Positions 15,346 to 24,374 of a DNA stretch of 37,950 nt are shown one piece after another. A model generated the notes under the pieces. The model worked only from the letters and a program-made list of their open reading frames with translations, was not told where the DNA came from and searched no databases. A program made the translations under genes and the position numbers. The number at the start of each line of letters is the position of its first letter. Positions within the stretch are counted from its first letter, which is position 1. This stretch comes from Microcoleus sp. AS-A8 (GTDB lineage: Bacteria > Cyanobacteriota > Cyanobacteriia > Cyanobacteriales > Coleofasciculaceae): NCBI GenBank assembly GCA_039962225.1, contig JAMPKV010000042.1, forward strand, positions 1 through 37,950, written 5' to 3'.

Positions 15346-16530
15346 CTAAATTCCTACAAGAACGGACTTGAGCACAGCACCCCAGCTTCGTGAGCTGTCA
15401 TAAAATTGTTCTTGTAATGTCAGGCAACTCCGTTGCTTTTCGCCGTAGAACCTGCGGTCATCACACAACTTGAGCAAGGCGTTACCGTATTCCTGGATGT
15501 CATCCGGAGGAACTTCCACAACGGCTTCCTTCACGTATGATAGTGCTGGGCAAACCGCTGAAGTAACGACTGGACGCCCTGATAAAACACCCTCTACCAC
15601 AACCTGATTGAAGCCTTCAACAAAGTCTGTTTTTGTCGGCACAATCACAACATGCGCCCGGTTAAACATTTCCCGCATTTGTGATTTGTTACAGTGACCA
15701 TGGCAGACAAACTGAGAATCGACACCAGCTTGCTTTGCGGCTTTCCGTAATTCCTCCAATGCCGAACCGATGCCACAAACATCGAAGGAAATATCCTGTC
15801 TCCCCTCTTGGGCGAAACGCTTGGCAATTTCTAGCAGATCGAAAACTCCCTTGTTTGACTCAATTCGCCCTGCAAACAGCACCCGAAACGGCGAACGATT
15901 TTCATCCGGTTCGCTAATTTCTGCAAATTCAGTTCGACGGTAAGTGGGGAGAAATAGCACGAGGGGCAGATGCTGAGAGCCTGTAAGCTCAACTAATTGC
16001 TCAGAAATCTCGTCCGACGCCGTTAAGATAGCCGTGCATTGATTGATAAACAAATGACGGCTAAGTTTTAAAAACCATTTCTCTGCCTGGGTTGGGGGGG
16101 CGTACTTACGCCAAAGGACGCAGTGTAAGGATGGAATGACTCGCACTCCCATCCCAGAAAGTAGAGACAGGACAAACCAGTGCGTGGTTCCATCCGCCAC
16201 CACTACCGCGTTGATTCGTGAACGGATAGCGGAGACAATCAAACCCAACCCATACCACAACTGACCGAAGTGATAGAGCAAACCTGACGAAAAGCGAAAC
16301 GGAATCGGGCGATGTTCGAGGGTAAACTGCTCATCACGCAAGAACTTCTTTTCCCCACTTGAGGAAATCACATAACCCTGTGCATCCATTGCACGACAAA
16401 CATCATAGAACTGACTGGAATAAGTAATTGAAACTTGGGATGGATCGTCTCGCTCTGCAACCCAATGGTGATAGGTTTCAATCACATCCCCAGGGCCTGC
16501 CGCATATAGGACTCGCAGTGTTTTAGACAT
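15346..16530 (-). CDS. Glycosyltransferase, family GT4-like
   Basis: The product (394 aa from ATG 16528-16530) is a GT-B glycosyltransferase. The C-terminal domain has VLFAGRIESNKGVFDLLEI (about 220-240) and the EX7E motif in EGFNQVVVEGVLSGRPVV. GAAAGG nine bases upstream supports this start over an in-frame ATG 16 codons earlier. The N-terminal half contains AAGPGDVIETYHHW and a hydrophobic patch around residues 95-120 that may touch the membrane. Donor and acceptor are unknown. It is separated from neighbours by over 100 bp on both sides. Confidence 0.9.
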   Translation of the reverse strand: MSKTLRVLYAAGPGDVIETYHHWVAERDDPSQVSITYSSQFYDVCRAMDAQGYVISSSGEKKFLRDEQFTLEHRPIPFRFSSGLLYHFGQLWYGLGLIVSAIRSRINAVVVADGTTHWFVLSLLSGMGVRVIPSLHCVLWRKYAPPTQAEKWFLKLSRHLFINQCTAILTASDEISEQLVELTGSQHLPLVLFLPTYRRTEFAEISEPDENRSPFRVLFAGRIESNKGVFDLLEIAKRFAQEGRQDISFDVCGIGSALEELRKAAKQAGVDSQFVCHGHCNKSQMREMFNRAHVVIVPTKTDFVEGFNQVVVEGVLSGRPVVTSAVCPALSYVKEAVVEVPPDDIQEYGNALLKLCDDRRFYGEKQRSCLTLQEQFYDSSRSWGAVLKSVLVGI

Positions 16531-16653
16531 TGGTTTAGACCTTTCATTTATAGAATTTCTAGCCTCTATCACTAACATCGAAAGTTGTTAAAAACAAGGT
16601 TGAGTACTAAGGATTTGATCATAATCAACTGTCAAAACTAAGCTTTGGTTTTC

Positions 16654-16685
16654 AGTACGCGAGAGCGTTGCGAGAACAGCGTACT
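16654..16685. repeat. Intergenic inverted repeat AGTACGC/GCGTACT
   Basis: A 7-bp perfect inverted repeat (16654-16660 and 16679-16685) encloses GAGAGCGTTGCGAGAACA. It lies in the gap between the GH-like and GT4 genes and resembles dispersed palindromic repeats typical of cyanobacterial intergenic DNA. Confidence 0.5.
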
Positions 16686-16777
16686 CCGTTGGAGAAACCG
16701 AAGCCTCACGCAGATTGTACAGATTTCCGACAATCACTGACTTACTACCCTATCAATAAATGCTAGCTTGCCTCCAA

Positions 16778-18598
16778 TCAGTTGATTTGACTCGGAGAGA
16801 TTAGGGATGCATTTTCTCCTTTTTGACTTTGAGCTGAATTTTTGGCACAGCCTTCCCACCAGCAAGGATTTTTATCAATGAATTCAATCAAGGCATTGTA
16901 TTTCGGTGAACCGTTTTGACTCACATATTCCAACGCTCCCCAACTGCCATATTTACTTGGTACGCCTATATCACCAAAGTGGTTGAAGAGGGTTCCTCCT
17001 GCTTGCTTCCAATTGTTGAGTAATTCGAGATACACTTTGGACATTTCCGGATGACGGTTAATCGCAATCAAGAATTCTGTTAATGGGTCGTTGTTTTGGG
17101 CTTCTCCTATGCCGACAATGTGGGAGCCTGCTTCATACGTTACTAACTTCAAATTCTTCTTTCGGGCAACGCTGACATGATAGTCAAAGAGACTTTTAAT
17201 GTTGGCAACAGAATCATCGGTTTTGAAGACACTCCCAGTCCTAATCTGCTGAAAGGCTTTGCTGAATCCTTTATCGGGTTCATTGCGCCAAGACAGGACT
17301 GTATTTGCGTTTTCACTTAATCCGAGTCCAGCATGGAAATAACCCGTTATGGCATAGGAATCAATCCCATGTTGATAACAAGGCGCGTTTCCTTCAGCTA
17401 CCCATAAGGGACAGTCGAGAAGAGGATCTTCTAACCCTTTCCAAGCCGTTTGAGTTGCCAGCACGCAGTTCACACGATGTTTTTGACTGTCCCCAAATAC
17501 CTGTTTTTTCCAGATATCACAGGTTTTGGCCCCTTGCATTCCCAACCATTGAATGTGAGCATCACCTTTATCTTGTCCCCATCTGGCTTTACCTTGTTGG
17601 AGGGCATATTGCGTTTGTTCAAAGGAAAAATTCCAAACCTCATTAGAAAATTCGACGTAAGCGGTTAGCGTCGGGTCTAATTTCTCTTTGACATATTGAC
17701 CGAATTTGGTGATGTAATCCTCAGTTGCCTGGTGGGGCATGGTAAACCACGGATTGGCTTTGATTTTATTCGCCAAAGCCACTATCACTTCTAAGGGGCA
17801 TCCCTTAATCGCCCAAGAATAATCTGTGGGTTTAGGGCGAGATGACCAGTCTTTTTGTTCGGAAAAGTTAGTGGCCATCCAATCCATGAAGCGCAACGTA
17901 TTAAATTTATTAATTTTTTTGAGGAAAACGGGATTAAATAGTTCTCCACTCTGATATAATTTTTCGTATTCGGCTTGAATAACCCTGATATTACGAATAT
18001 AGTTACCTGTCTTTTTGGGGTCAGTAGACGTAATGATTAAGTGGATTCCATTATCGCTGGGAGTAACGTTAATAATCTCTCGACCCGGTTTAGATGCCGC
18101 TTCATCTTTTTGGACGTTAAACTGATATTCAATCGTGCCTTCCCCGTCATAGAGAACGACATATTTATCGCCAGGAGCGTGCTGCGTCACATTGAATAGC
18201 GTTCGGACTCTTGTGTATTTAGCAGAGCCACCAGGACTAGGCAAAGACTTAACCCAGCCATTGCTATCTAAATCTAAGAGATTGTATTCATTCGTATCCC
18301 ACTCGCTGTCTGTTTGAGTAATCCACTTTCGCGCCGATTTAAAGACATCCAAGAAAGGGAACTGAGTTGACCAGTCGTTAATGCTATTTAGATTCACTCC
18401 CAAAGGGGAAAGAGAATTCGGCAAATTAGTTCTTTTCGCAAGAGTGACTGGGTTTTCGACCTGAGGAGTTGAGGTCTCAATCTGACTGTTTATTTGAGAA
18501 GGATTACTTTTTAAAGAAAAACATCCCGGAATGAGAAAAACAAAGATTAAAAATCCCGTGACAAAGCCTAGAAGTTGATTTTTTTTCAAGGAAATCAA
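16778..18598 (-). CDS. Lipoprotein with clan GH-A-like glycosidase signature
   Basis: The 606-aa protein starts with a lipoprotein signal peptide (hydrophobic 8-24, then IPGC with Cys26), so it is expected in the periplasm or at the cell surface. A beta-rich domain (about 60-210) precedes a TIM-barrel-like region. Two acidic motifs fit the catalytic pair of clan GH-A glycosidases: YVEFSNEVWN with E320 after Asn (acid/base), and TYEAGSH with E489 (nucleophile). Cys pairs near the C-terminus (NPCWWEGC) could form a disulfide. The start is TTG with GAGG five bases upstream; no ATG lies nearby. A role in trimming or releasing the polymer made by this locus is inferred. Similar proteins are sometimes called cellulose-binding; I see no carbohydrate-binding module I can name. 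Confidence 0.8.
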   Translation of the reverse strand: MISLKKNQLLGFVTGFLIFVFLIPGCFSLKSNPSQINSQIETSTPQVENPVTLAKRTNLPNSLSPLGVNLNSINDWSTQFPFLDVFKSARKWITQTDSEWDTNEYNLLDLDSNGWVKSLPSPGGSAKYTRVRTLFNVTQHAPGDKYVVLYDGEGTIEYQFNVQKDEAASKPGREIINVTPSDNGIHLIITSTDPKKTGNYIRNIRVIQAEYEKLYQSGELFNPVFLKKINKFNTLRFMDWMATNFSEQKDWSSRPKPTDYSWAIKGCPLEVIVALANKIKANPWFTMPHQATEDYITKFGQYVKEKLDPTLTAYVEFSNEVWNFSFEQTQYALQQGKARWGQDKGDAHIQWLGMQGAKTCDIWKKQVFGDSQKHRVNCVLATQTAWKGLEDPLLDCPLWVAEGNAPCYQHGIDSYAITGYFHAGLGLSENANTVLSWRNEPDKGFSKAFQQIRTGSVFKTDDSVANIKSLFDYHVSVARKKNLKLVTYEAGSHIVGIGEAQNNDPLTEFLIAINRHPEMSKVYLELLNNWKQAGGTLFNHFGDIGVPSKYGSWGALEYVSQNGSPKYNALIEFIDKNPCWWEGCAKNSAQSQKGENASLISPSQIN

Positions 18599-18916
18599 TG
18601 AATCCTCTACAATAATTTTTATTTTTTGTCAAATCAACTATAACTTCGTTTTTGGTTTTGGACAACTATAAATTTTTGAAGAAAAAATAATAATAAAGTT
18701 ACTGGCTGAGTCGTTACCCTAATCGAGTTTACACTCGGAACAATTGAAGAATCCGGACAGTTTGTAGAATTAACATCCATCCTGCCAACAAGAGGCTGGA
18801 AATTCGCAAGATTACACGCTCCGATACCTGGCGAAAGTTAGGGAGGAAAATTTCTACAACTCCAAGGCAACTTCTTTTCCATAAATTGGCAAAAGTTTTG
18901 CTGAATTCGGCTTGTT
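18599..18916. other. Intergenic region, 318 bp, no gene seen
   Basis: This A+T-rich stretch separates the Wzy-like gene from the glycosidase gene on the same strand. The glycosidase probably has its own promoter here. No hairpin with a T run or repeat was recognised. Confidence 0.5.
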
Positions 18917-20305
18917 TTATCTTTGTTGGACTAAGGAACGCTTTTGAAGCGAGGCGCGAGTGCTTCTTACTTTATTGGTTTCTGGCTGTTTGAGTATCAG
19001 TCCTGCCAGTCCCCCATTAACAACTATGAAGACTGGGCAAGTCATAGCGTTCAAAAGACTGTCCAACGTGTAAAAAATTAAGACCAATGCCAGACTGGCG
19101 GCTGGTGCAACTTTACGGTTAGACCACGTACCAGGGGTATAACGAAGACAAAAGACCAAACTAGGTAGTAACAGCATAGTCATAAAAGTGTAAAGACCGA
19201 TTATGCCGTTTTGACCATAGACAATAATCCACAAGCTGTCGGTTACTGAGATATCCTTGCCCGTTTCATCGTACACGCGGTTTCCACCGGAATCACCCCA
19301 TCCCAACATCATCCTCGGCTGTGCTTTCCGTGACAGCATCGCCTCGTTATAAACTCTAAATGCCAAGGATTGAGCGCGCTCGTTATCACCACCAGAATTT
19401 GCCGTGGCAGCAAAGGCAGCGACTTGAGGATTCCTATAAAGACTGCCCGTAGCAGCTATGTGGATGTAGCCAAACATAATCACAACCAGAAGCAATATGG
19501 GTAGCGCTGTGCGTAACCACTTGGCTGTGAACCAAACGCCGATTCCCATCGCCAGATAGAGGTAAGCCCCTGTGGATTTGACCAAGATAAATGTGACAAA
19601 TAACACAGGCACGAGCCAATTCATCGGATAATTCCAGAATTTCTTGATGACTCCAGTTCGCCACAACACAAGCCCAATCAGGGTTGCCGCCATCATCCAC
19701 ATGCCCACCCAAAGTCCGTGTTCCAACAACACAGTCGGTCTATATCCCCCGTAACGCATGGTTTGACCAAAGTCCGGACGGGCATGGTATCCGTAAATCC
19801 TCAGGTGTAGTGTCGGAGCAATCCGCATTTCCAGCAAGCACAACGGAATGTAGACCATTCCACCAGCGAAGATGCCGATCGCCAATTGGCGCAGTCCAGC
19901 TAGGTCATTGAAATAGATTCGACCCAGAAAATAAGGCACTCCCCAAGTGATAATTTGTAGGGTAGTTGGCGAGATTGGACTCAAACCGTTGGATATTTGT
20001 GAAACAGTTGGGCATAGGCACCAGATCAGCATCGGCAGGTCAATCCAACCGGGTTGAAACGAACTGATTCGGTTTGACGCAAACAGAACAGTTCCCAGTA
20101 GAACGATGTAGCTCAGTGCCGACATCTTTTCATAGGGTGGGAGACCGGACACAAGTGCCAATGTGCCTACAAATCCGGGTTGTGGCAAGAATAGATACCC
20201 GGCAACGAAGCTTACGATAACCGCCCGCTGAGCCGGATATCGGTTAAACAGATAAAGAACGAGTGGAATAAATCCGAATAGAGCAAGGGCGACAACAGGG
20301 GGCAT
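18917..20305 (-). CDS. Wzy-like polysaccharide polymerase (O-antigen polymerase family)
   Basis: The 462-aa protein has about ten hydrophobic segments spread along its length. A hydrophilic loop at about 290-375 (SGGDNERAQSLAFRVYNEA, then MLGWGDSGGNRVYDE) matches the periplasmic loop of O-antigen ligase/polymerase (Wzy_C) proteins. Such proteins join lipid-linked repeat units in the inner membrane on the periplasmic side. The pair with a Wzx-like flippase in the same locus supports a Wzx/Wzy pathway. The region before the ATG has no clear Shine-Dalgarno. Confidence 0.85.
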   Translation of the reverse strand: MPPVVALALFGFIPLVLYLFNRYPAQRAVIVSFVAGYLFLPQPGFVGTLALVSGLPPYEKMSALSYIVLLGTVLFASNRISSFQPGWIDLPMLIWCLCPTVSQISNGLSPISPTTLQIITWGVPYFLGRIYFNDLAGLRQLAIGIFAGGMVYIPLCLLEMRIAPTLHLRIYGYHARPDFGQTMRYGGYRPTVLLEHGLWVGMWMMAATLIGLVLWRTGVIKKFWNYPMNWLVPVLFVTFILVKSTGAYLYLAMGIGVWFTAKWLRTALPILLLVVIMFGYIHIAATGSLYRNPQVAAFAATANSGGDNERAQSLAFRVYNEAMLSRKAQPRMMLGWGDSGGNRVYDETGKDISVTDSLWIIVYGQNGIIGLYTFMTMLLLPSLVFCLRYTPGTWSNRKVAPAASLALVLIFYTLDSLLNAMTCPVFIVVNGGLAGLILKQPETNKVRSTRASLQKRSLVQQR

Positions 20306-20632
20306 GGGCTTTGGGAGAATGCGAACAGGAACAGAGCATTCAAAAAGAGAATCAGGTGGGTCAAACTCTAGGAAGTACCGCTTGATGCACGGGTTAATCC
20401 AATTGAGTTATAAGTCAGTTTATTCAGTTGACTGCCGTCCACCTGCTTCCCGTATAACCCTACTCATTTATTAAAGCGATGGTAAAAATGGCATCTGAAA
20501 CTTTTTAAAAGCGGAGATAAGCTCTTCTTACTGAGCCGATTATCAGGGCAATTCATGTGGTCTCAGTAACCGAGTAGGGAAGACGATTAAAGAGACTTGT
20601 CAGGTCTGAATATTCCTGATTTTTGCAATTTT
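20306..20632. other. Intergenic region, 327 bp, no gene seen
   Basis: This gap separates the 2OG oxygenase gene from the Wzy-like gene, both on the minus strand. I see no gene or strong terminator; a promoter for the Wzy-like gene is presumed. Confidence 0.45.
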
Positions 20633-21460
20633 TTACCGCTTAGTTAGGGCATCTCGCACATCAAGCAAGATAGGAGGAACACACTTCTTTAGAAGATTTT
20701 TGATGTCCATCCCTGAGGTTTTTTCCTTTAAGTCCTCTCCGGGTCGAGCCTGGAATAGGGTTGAATGCTCTTTGCCTGTTACCTCAGAAGCAGGGCGTCC
20801 ATTGGTGTAGTAGTAAAGCGCCAATGACTTCCGCGTCCACCCTTCTGGACAAGTCAATGGTTCAGGATGTCCATGATAGGTGAAGTCGGTGGTTGTGAAC
20901 AGGACGAATCGGTTAAAGATGGGGAGAATCTTTTTCTCGCATCCAGTCATCGCCGTGTCCCAGAGTTCTAGATAACCGCCATATTCCTCTTTCCAATCTT
21001 TGTTCAGGTACAGGAGAAGATTTAATCGGCGATCGAGTCGCATTTTGGTGTGCCGATTAAAATCAGCATGAACTTTTAAGTAGCCGCCTCTTTCAATCTG
21101 ATGCAGTCCCCCCCCTTCAAAGTGGGGATCGGGGATGATGCCATCAATCCCTGTCAGAGTTTCTAAAAAACTAATGAAGGTTGAAGAGTTTAATTGATAT
21201 AGGAGAGCGCGTGTATTGTCTCCCATGTACCGCTCATGTTTGTTCGCCAGCTTCTTTTCTGATTTATTTTCAAATTTTTGCCAATCAATATCACCGGCTT
21301 TGGGATACTCAGACAGGATGTTCTCTAAGACCTCTTCCGGGAAAAAGTTATCGATAACGATATGCGGAAATGGCTTAGCATTGGCATAATCTTCCCGATA
21401 TTTAAGCGCCAATTCTTTTAATTTATCGGCGTCAACACGAAACATCAAATTTGTATTCAT
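20633..21460 (-). CDS. 2-oxoglutarate/Fe(II)-dependent oxygenase
   Basis: The 275-aa protein has the double-stranded beta-helix signature of 2OG-Fe(II) oxygenases: HxD at H131/D133 (KVHADFN), a distal His at about 196 in TYHGHPEPL, and the 2OG-binding Arg at about 210 in WTRKSLALYYY. The N-terminal PFPHIVIDNFFPEEV is also typical of the PF13640-type group. These enzymes hydroxylate or otherwise oxidise a substrate in the cytosol. In this locus a sugar or lipid carrier intermediate is a possible substrate, but this is inference. GGAGGAG just before the ATG is the strongest ribosome-binding site in the EPS locus. Confidence 0.87.
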   Translation of the reverse strand: MNTNLMFRVDADKLKELALKYREDYANAKPFPHIVIDNFFPEEVLENILSEYPKAGDIDWQKFENKSEKKLANKHERYMGDNTRALLYQLNSSTFISFLETLTGIDGIIPDPHFEGGGLHQIERGGYLKVHADFNRHTKMRLDRRLNLLLYLNKDWKEEYGGYLELWDTAMTGCEKKILPIFNRFVLFTTTDFTYHGHPEPLTCPEGWTRKSLALYYYTNGRPASEVTGKEHSTLFQARPGEDLKEKTSGMDIKNLLKKCVPPILLDVRDALTKR

Positions 21461-21556
21461 ATTCTCCTCCGAGAAGGTTTATAAAGTGAGAATGGAGAAC
21501 TTTCAGTGACTAAAATGAATTGGGTACATTCGGGTAAACGAGTCGTAAACTCCTGA

Positions 21557-22735
21557 CTAGAAGGGCCAGCGAACGACAAACAGTAGACACAGGGCAAGTT
21601 GACCCAAAGTTCTGGGAAAAAGAGCTAGAGATGCACTTTGTTGGCTATAAAATAAGGTTAGACTAGCTGCCAATACAAACATGGCTACAAGTCCAACCCA
21701 GACAACTTTCTGTGTTTTGACTTGACGAATGATCTGGCTAAGGTTTTCCACAGAGCGTGCTAAGAAAAAGCTCCCAGCCAAGACAAGTATAGCTATCAGG
21801 CTATACCTGAACAAATCCATCCCCGTTGCACCTGCTTTGACTGTCAAGTAGATCAGGAAGTAATGTAGGGGAACGACTGCCAATGAAGCAATACCCCGCA
21901 GCGATAATGCATCTTGGCAAATTTTCAACTTGGGGTTGCCACAGATTATCAATGACGCAGCAAGACCGACCAAAATCACAGCAAAACTCACGACGTAAAA
22001 CCCCACACCCACCGTTCCCCAACGGAAGAAGGAAGCTCCACGTTGTGCTAAGAATAAGCCAGCGATCGCGGGAAGTCCTGCAAGCATTAATAAACCCGAA
22101 ATGACTCGCACTCTTTTGGTTTCGATGACGCCCCTGTAACGCATAGCAGCAACACCAATAATGTAGCCGGCAAACGGATAAGCCATCCAGGGTGAAAGGG
22201 GATAAGATACCCCTGGCGTGTCTTTAGTGCCAAATATCCAATTCAGTAGTCCCCACTCTTGCTGCGCGTCTCCAAGGTTCTGAATAACAGGCCCCAGCAA
22301 ATAGCGCATCAGGGAAATCGCAATAAAACCAACAAGGCAAAACGTTAGTGGTGATTTCGTTCGCCTAACAAACTCCAGCACTAAACTCGAAAGACCGATA
22401 AACCCAAGAAAATCTAGTCCCAGCCATCTCCCCTCGCTCCAGTGCATTAATAAATCCGCCAGCACGAGTATAAATACCTTATTCAGGATGGCAGACCAAT
22501 GACTCGCCTTTTTTTTCTGACTCGACTGAACTCCGTACCCAACACCCGTTACAAAAAAGAAAAGTACCGGAGCAAAACTACTAATAAATAATAAATTTCC
22601 CGCCAAACCGCTATCAGTTAGATTTTCGGCAAGTATCTTGTATCCCGCATGATTCACAATCATCAGGAGCGCTGCCAAGCCACGTAAAACATCGAGTTCT
22701 GGCCAATGAACCCTCTCTTTAGTTTTGTCGGTCAT
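21557..22735 (-). CDS. Integral membrane acyltransferase (acyltransferase-3 / DUF1624-like)
   Basis: The 392-aa protein has about ten transmembrane segments and begins with WPELDVLRGLAALLMIVNHAG. The pattern RG...NHA matches membrane acetyltransferases that move acyl groups across the membrane onto sugars. The motif YPLSPWMAYPFAGYIIG resembles the heparan-alpha-glucosaminide N-acetyltransferase/DUF1624 group, while the start also resembles acyltransferase-3 (OafA) proteins. It probably decorates the EPS. It sits between the flippase and oxygenase genes on the same strand. Confidence 0.82.
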   Translation of the reverse strand: MTDKTKERVHWPELDVLRGLAALLMIVNHAGYKILAENLTDSGLAGNLLFISSFAPVLFFFVTGVGYGVQSSQKKKASHWSAILNKVFILVLADLLMHWSEGRWLGLDFLGFIGLSSLVLEFVRRTKSPLTFCLVGFIAISLMRYLLGPVIQNLGDAQQEWGLLNWIFGTKDTPGVSYPLSPWMAYPFAGYIIGVAAMRYRGVIETKRVRVISGLLMLAGLPAIAGLFLAQRGASFFRWGTVGVGFYVVSFAVILVGLAASLIICGNPKLKICQDALSLRGIASLAVVPLHYFLIYLTVKAGATGMDLFRYSLIAILVLAGSFFLARSVENLSQIIRQVKTQKVVWVGLVAMFVLAASLTLFYSQQSASLALFPRTLGQLALCLLFVVRWPF

Positions 22736-22973
22736 AAGATTTTAGACATTTTTAAACATCTATATACAGGTGCTATCTGGCTTAATCCCACTAGCTTTGT
22801 TGATAACACGAAATAAGGGGGAATATTTAAGTCTTTCATTTAATTTAAGTTACGGGTTAAACTATCGAGTTCAAACCGCAAATTGTTTTTATAAGAAACA
22901 CCCTATTGAAACCGAATAAAGAAAAGAAACTTCTTCGGGTAATTAGCCGATTCCTCTCTCTTTTTTATCTTTA

Positions 22974-24317
22974 TCACTGAAGAATTGGGCTGATAGGAAG
23001 AGTTCCTGTTACAACAAATCGACCGAAAAGTACAGCCGCGAGTAAGCACAGAAACAGTGCAGTTGCCCAAAGATCCTGTTTGAAACAACCCAATTTTTCA
23101 CGCCAAAGCCCATACATGGTTACCCCATAGAACGGAAGATCGCCAACGGCGACGGCAATTACAGCCCCTTTCATACCCAGGAAATGATGACCAACCAATA
23201 GGGCAGTGCTGATTGTTATTAAAGTGAGCAGATACCCTAGGGTGTTATAGATAGGTTTCCCAAGAGCCAAAAGAGCAGGGCTCATGGTACTGTACAGCGA
23301 GGTATGCCAGATGCCCACAGCGATTATGGGGAGCATCCAGGCGGCTTCATGGTATTCCTTTTTATACAAGAGCAAAATCACGTAATCCCCAAAACTTACA
23401 AGGATTGTCAATAGAGCGGCTAAAGCGAACAGGAGAAGTCTGCGGTTCTTGAGAATCTTGGTACGAAAGGTTTCGCGAGGAAGGTCAGCCATCTTGGAAA
23501 AGGCTGGGAAAATCACCTTACCGCTGAGGGCTAAAATGACTTGGCGCGGGATATCAGCCAGGGTATACGCGATCCCATAAACTCCGAGCATAGCTGGTGA
23601 GAGTAATTTCCCCAGGATGAGGCGGTCGGATTGCGATGCCAAAAAGGTGAGAACCGTCGAAAAAAAGATCCACTTACCAAAGGAAAAGATGCTTTTTGCC
23701 GCCTCTTTATCCCAGGCAAACCGGTTAGGTTGTTCTGGCAATAACCGATGACTCCACACCAGTTGGACTGTGGCGGACACAAGACCTCCGAACACAAGCG
23801 CCCAGACGCTTTTATCAAACCAGGCCCAGCCAATCATGGCTATTACGGCCATAATCTGCCCCCCTAACTCAAAGGCTGCCAACTTACCGACGGCAAGTTG
23901 GCGGTTGAGCGTGAACAGAGCAGTGGAGTTGAAACTATTAATGAGTGTGCCCAGACCCACTACTGGGATGAGGAATAGAAGCTCTTTCTGTCCGTAGACT
24001 AGGGAAATTGGCCAAGCGATCAAAATGGAACCCAGCCACAGCGCGACACCGCGAATAACCTGTATAGTCCAGGCCGTGTTGATAAAAGTTGGGTCATCTC
24101 CGCGCTTGTTCTGGATGATGGAAGGGCCCAGGCCAACATCTGAGAACAGATGTAAGCCCATGATGAAGACGTTGACCAAGGCCATCAGGCCAAAGAACTC
24201 TGGAACGAGCAGGCGAGCCAGGATTAGGTTACTGGCAAATCGCAGAACCATACTTGTCCCAAAGCCAACAATTGTCCAGGCCGTGGCACGAAACGCTTGC
24301 TTTTTAAGTGATGACAT
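22974..24317 (-). CDS. Wzx-like polysaccharide flippase (PST/MOP superfamily)
   Basis: The 447-aa protein has about 12 hydrophobic segments and starts SSLKKQAFRATAWTIVGFGTSMVLRFASNLILARLLVPEFFG when read in parts; the AxxW..G...LR..SNLILARLL..E.FG pattern is diagnostic of polysaccharide-transporter flippases. The internal loop SPAMLGVYGIAYTLADIPRQVI repeats a similar motif. It moves lipid-linked repeat units from the cytosolic to the periplasmic leaflet. The gene follows the GT4 gene with a 57-bp gap and may be co-transcribed with it. Confidence 0.92.
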   Translation of the reverse strand: MSSLKKQAFRATAWTIVGFGTSMVLRFASNLILARLLVPEFFGLMALVNVFIMGLHLFSDVGLGPSIIQNKRGDDPTFINTAWTIQVIRGVALWLGSILIAWPISLVYGQKELLFLIPVVGLGTLINSFNSTALFTLNRQLAVGKLAAFELGGQIMAVIAMIGWAWFDKSVWALVFGGLVSATVQLVWSHRLLPEQPNRFAWDKEAAKSIFSFGKWIFFSTVLTFLASQSDRLILGKLLSPAMLGVYGIAYTLADIPRQVILALSGKVIFPAFSKMADLPRETFRTKILKNRRLLLFALAALLTILVSFGDYVILLLYKKEYHEAAWMLPIIAVGIWHTSLYSTMSPALLALGKPIYNTLGYLLTLITISTALLVGHHFLGMKGAVIAVAVGDLPFYGVTMYGLWREKLGCFKQDLWATALFLCLLAAVLFGRFVVTGTLPISPILQ

Positions 24318-24374
24318 GATTACTGGAGCCAGAGAAGAATTCGGAGGTGTGGGGAGTCAGGCGACGTAACAGCA

